Origin: an uncultured Bacteroidales bacterium
GTDB taxonomy: Bacteria > Bacteroidota > Bacteroidia > Bacteroidales > UBA932
Length of the DNA stretch: 7,630 bases
Assembly (NCBI GenBank): GCA_945874815.1
Contig: CAMCIE010000062.1
Coordinates: 1-7,630 of the forward strand
Direction of reading: 5' to 3'
Positions 7,101-7,630 of this stretch are shown piece by piece. Every line of letters begins with the position of its first letter. The stretch's first letter is position 1. Under the pieces are notes generated by a model that searched no databases, had not been told where the DNA came from, and saw only the letters and a program-made list of their open reading frames with translations. The position numbers and the translations under genes are program-made.

Positions 7101-7630
7101 ATGACAAGTCTTGCTTCGACGGTATCTATAAAGTTTCTGATGAGGAGGTATGGAACATCCGTACTTCACTCCGCAAGAAACTCATCGACGAGGTAAAACG
7201 CAGACTTTCAGATCCTTCTGCATCAAATCACTACTCACCACGTCAGGTTGTCCGCATCAAGGAGACCCTTCGTGACGACGTGCTCACAATCGGATTCGCA
7301 AGACGTTTCGCAACCTATAAGAGGGCACACCTTCTTTTCCGTGACCTCGACAGACTCGACCAGATTGTAAACGACCCTAAACAGCCTGTACAGTTCCTCT
7401 TCGCAGGAAAGGCTCACCCTGCAGACAAGGCAGGTCAGGATCTTATCAAGATGATCGTCGATATCTCCAAACAGGAAAGATTCATCGGTAAGATTGTCTT
7501 CGTGCCTAACTACGACATCACCGTTGCCAAATATCTCGTACAGGGTGTTGACGTTTGGATGAACAACCCTACACGTCCTCTTGAGGCATCAGGTACATCC
7601 GGAGAGAAAGCTGCCATGAACGGCGTAATG
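4109..7630 (+). CDS. Fused GT3 glycogen synthase - GT35 alpha-glucan phosphorylase, 3'-partial
   Basis: One open frame of 1174 codons runs from ATG 4109 to the window end without a stop. Residues about 1-555 are a GT3 (eukaryote-type, normally UDP-glucose) glycogen synthase: FEVSWEVCNKVGGIYTV (12-28), FHEW (161-164), TTHAT (185-189), TPNG (260-263), GGRYEWKNKG with R311 and K317, and YYEPWGYTPLE with the E-x7-E pair E437/E445. After a short AT-rich linker, residues from about 575 are a short-type GT35 phosphorylase beginning with a DUF3417-like region (NLWWCWN, 593-599). It continues with IYSGGLGILAGDY (683-695), HCNEGH (833-838), RRFATYKR whose R1066 and K1071 match the phosphate-binding Arg/Lys pair of muscle phosphorylase (R569, K574), and EASGTSGEKAAMNG with the PLP lysine K1167. 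The synthase adds glucose to glycogen; the phosphorylase releases glucose-1-phosphate. ATG 4109 is chosen because the GT3 motif starts 11 residues later; it has an A-rich leader and no Shine-Dalgarno. The end of the phosphorylase lies outside the window. Confidence 0.95.
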   Translation, partial: MAKELIKPDYLFEVSWEVCNKVGGIYTVIATKSLYLSSEFKRNHIMVGPDVWMNTESNPDFIEDPLLYRSWRLQAASEGLRVRVGRWNVPGKPTAILVDFKQFLTEQNAILTEFWKKFGVDSLTGNWDYRESALFGYAAGRVIESFYRFNLESSDKVVAQFHEWMTGAGLLYLKSTDVPVATVFTTHATVIGRCIAGNNLPLYDNMQHYDADEMARRFNVIARHSLEKKSAQYCDIFTTVSEITARECEQFLSRPVDVVTPNGFEPSFTPDTDEQFECMRGASRKKLLTVASAMCGEEVPDNALLVGIGGRYEWKNKGIDVFVDALDKINKTDFKGKCVHAFIMVPAGHNGPDKQLAANLAGNPSNYVTRTSHYLMNGEYDSVNRRLNELHFNNALGDKVKVYFIPSYLNGNDGIFNMSYYELLAGMDLTLFPSYYEPWGYTPLESLAFRVPTLTTSLAGFGMWVRSHYKGEHPGITVLDRTDSNYFEVVDGVARRVIEMAQLSKTERSSYMENAREVSEIALWENNIIYYKEAYSKSLEKIISLNGKYPKARNEKHIMQYRKFEVNQPTWNSVFVSRHLPERLKDLETLSKNLWWCWNESAKNLFKSIDPQAWEASGQNPIAMLDRVSLKRYQKLEKDTKFLADLKAVTDEFNEYMALKAQRTTPSVAYFCMEYGLDTSLKIYSGGLGILAGDYIKETSDMNTNLVAVGLLYRYGYFNQKLTAQGEQVAEDVAQDFMKIPASPVRDENGNWITISVAFPGRTLNARVWRVDVGRTELYLLDTDFPENLPEDRSITYNLYGGDWENRLKQELLLGVGGIRALRKLGFNPQVYHCNEGHAAFIGLERLRELIQDQNLEFQEALEVVRSSSLFTTHTPVPAGHDAFDEGLLRKYIGHYPQRLKIDWETMMGLGKNNGADVHEKFSMSILAANISQEVNGVSWLHGEVSRDILGHMWPGYLPEELHVSYVTNGVHYPTWTAPEWKAVHARVFGEEFKTHHYDKSCFDGIYKVSDEEVWNIRTSLRKKLIDEVKRRLSDPSASNHYSPRQVVRIKETLRDDVLTIGFARRFATYKRAHLLFRDLDRLDQIVNDPKQPVQFLFAGKAHPADKAGQDLIKMIVDISKQERFIGKIVFVPNYDITVAKYLVQGVDVWMNNPTRPLEASGTSGEKAAMNGVM
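5702..5845 (+). other. Inter-domain linker of the synthase-phosphorylase fusion
   Basis: Between the last GT3-like helix and the first GT35 block (LPERL, residue 580) lies a Lys/Asn-rich stretch of about 48 codons. It is visibly richer in A and T than the sequence on either side. It contains an in-frame ATG at 5783 (M559) that could in principle start a separate phosphorylase, but no Shine-Dalgarno precedes it and no stop separates the domains. It marks the likely fusion point. Confidence 0.6.

Noticed and set aside
7580..7630. Suspicion that the phosphorylase half lacks the PLP lysine because the window ends early
   Set aside because: GTSGEKAAMNG aligns with the muscle phosphorylase GTGNMKFMLNG block, so the lysine (K1167, codon 7607-7609) is inside the window.

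Overview
This 7.6 kb window is a plus-strand alpha-glucan (glycogen) metabolism operon, most likely from a member of the Bacteroidales. Three things point there. The gene set matches a Bacteroidetes glycogen cluster: GDE_C-type debranching-like protein, GT4 glycosyltransferase, GH57 amylase, and a GT3 glycogen synthase joined to a GT35 phosphorylase. Two of the three visible gene starts lack a Shine-Dalgarno sequence and have A/T-rich leaders. Base composition looks moderate. Genus cannot be read from the sequence. No tRNA, rRNA, CRISPR array or insertion sequence was seen.

Layout: (1) about 1-1308, the 3' part of a glycogen-debranching-enzyme-like gene. An in-frame TAA at 61-63 lies inside what looks like continuing family similarity, so the gene is either broken or carries sequence errors at the window edge. 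(2) 1305-2606, a GT4 glycosyltransferase overlapping gene 1 by ATGA and preceded by an AGGAGGTG motif. (3) 2612-4003, a GH57 alpha-amylase with both catalytic residues, carrying a 60-residue Lys/Ala-rich, histone-H1-like C-terminal tail. (4) 4004-4108, a spacer with a strong GC-rich hairpin. (5) 4109 to beyond the window end, one uninterrupted reading frame encoding a eukaryote-type GT3 glycogen synthase (about residues 1-555) followed by a short-type GT35 alpha-glucan phosphorylase (about 575 onward). The window ends seven codons after the predicted PLP lysine (K1167), so only the C-terminal part of the phosphorylase is missing.

Working model (inference): the two glycosyltransferases build alpha-1,4-glucan, the GH57 enzyme trims or rearranges it, the debranching-like protein acts on or binds branches, and the phosphorylase half releases glucose-1-phosphate. 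No ADP-glucose pyrophosphorylase or GH13 branching enzyme is present here. The most striking points are a synthase and its opposing degradative enzyme in one polypeptide, the basic tail on an amylase, and non-standard residues at expected active-site positions of the debranching-like protein.
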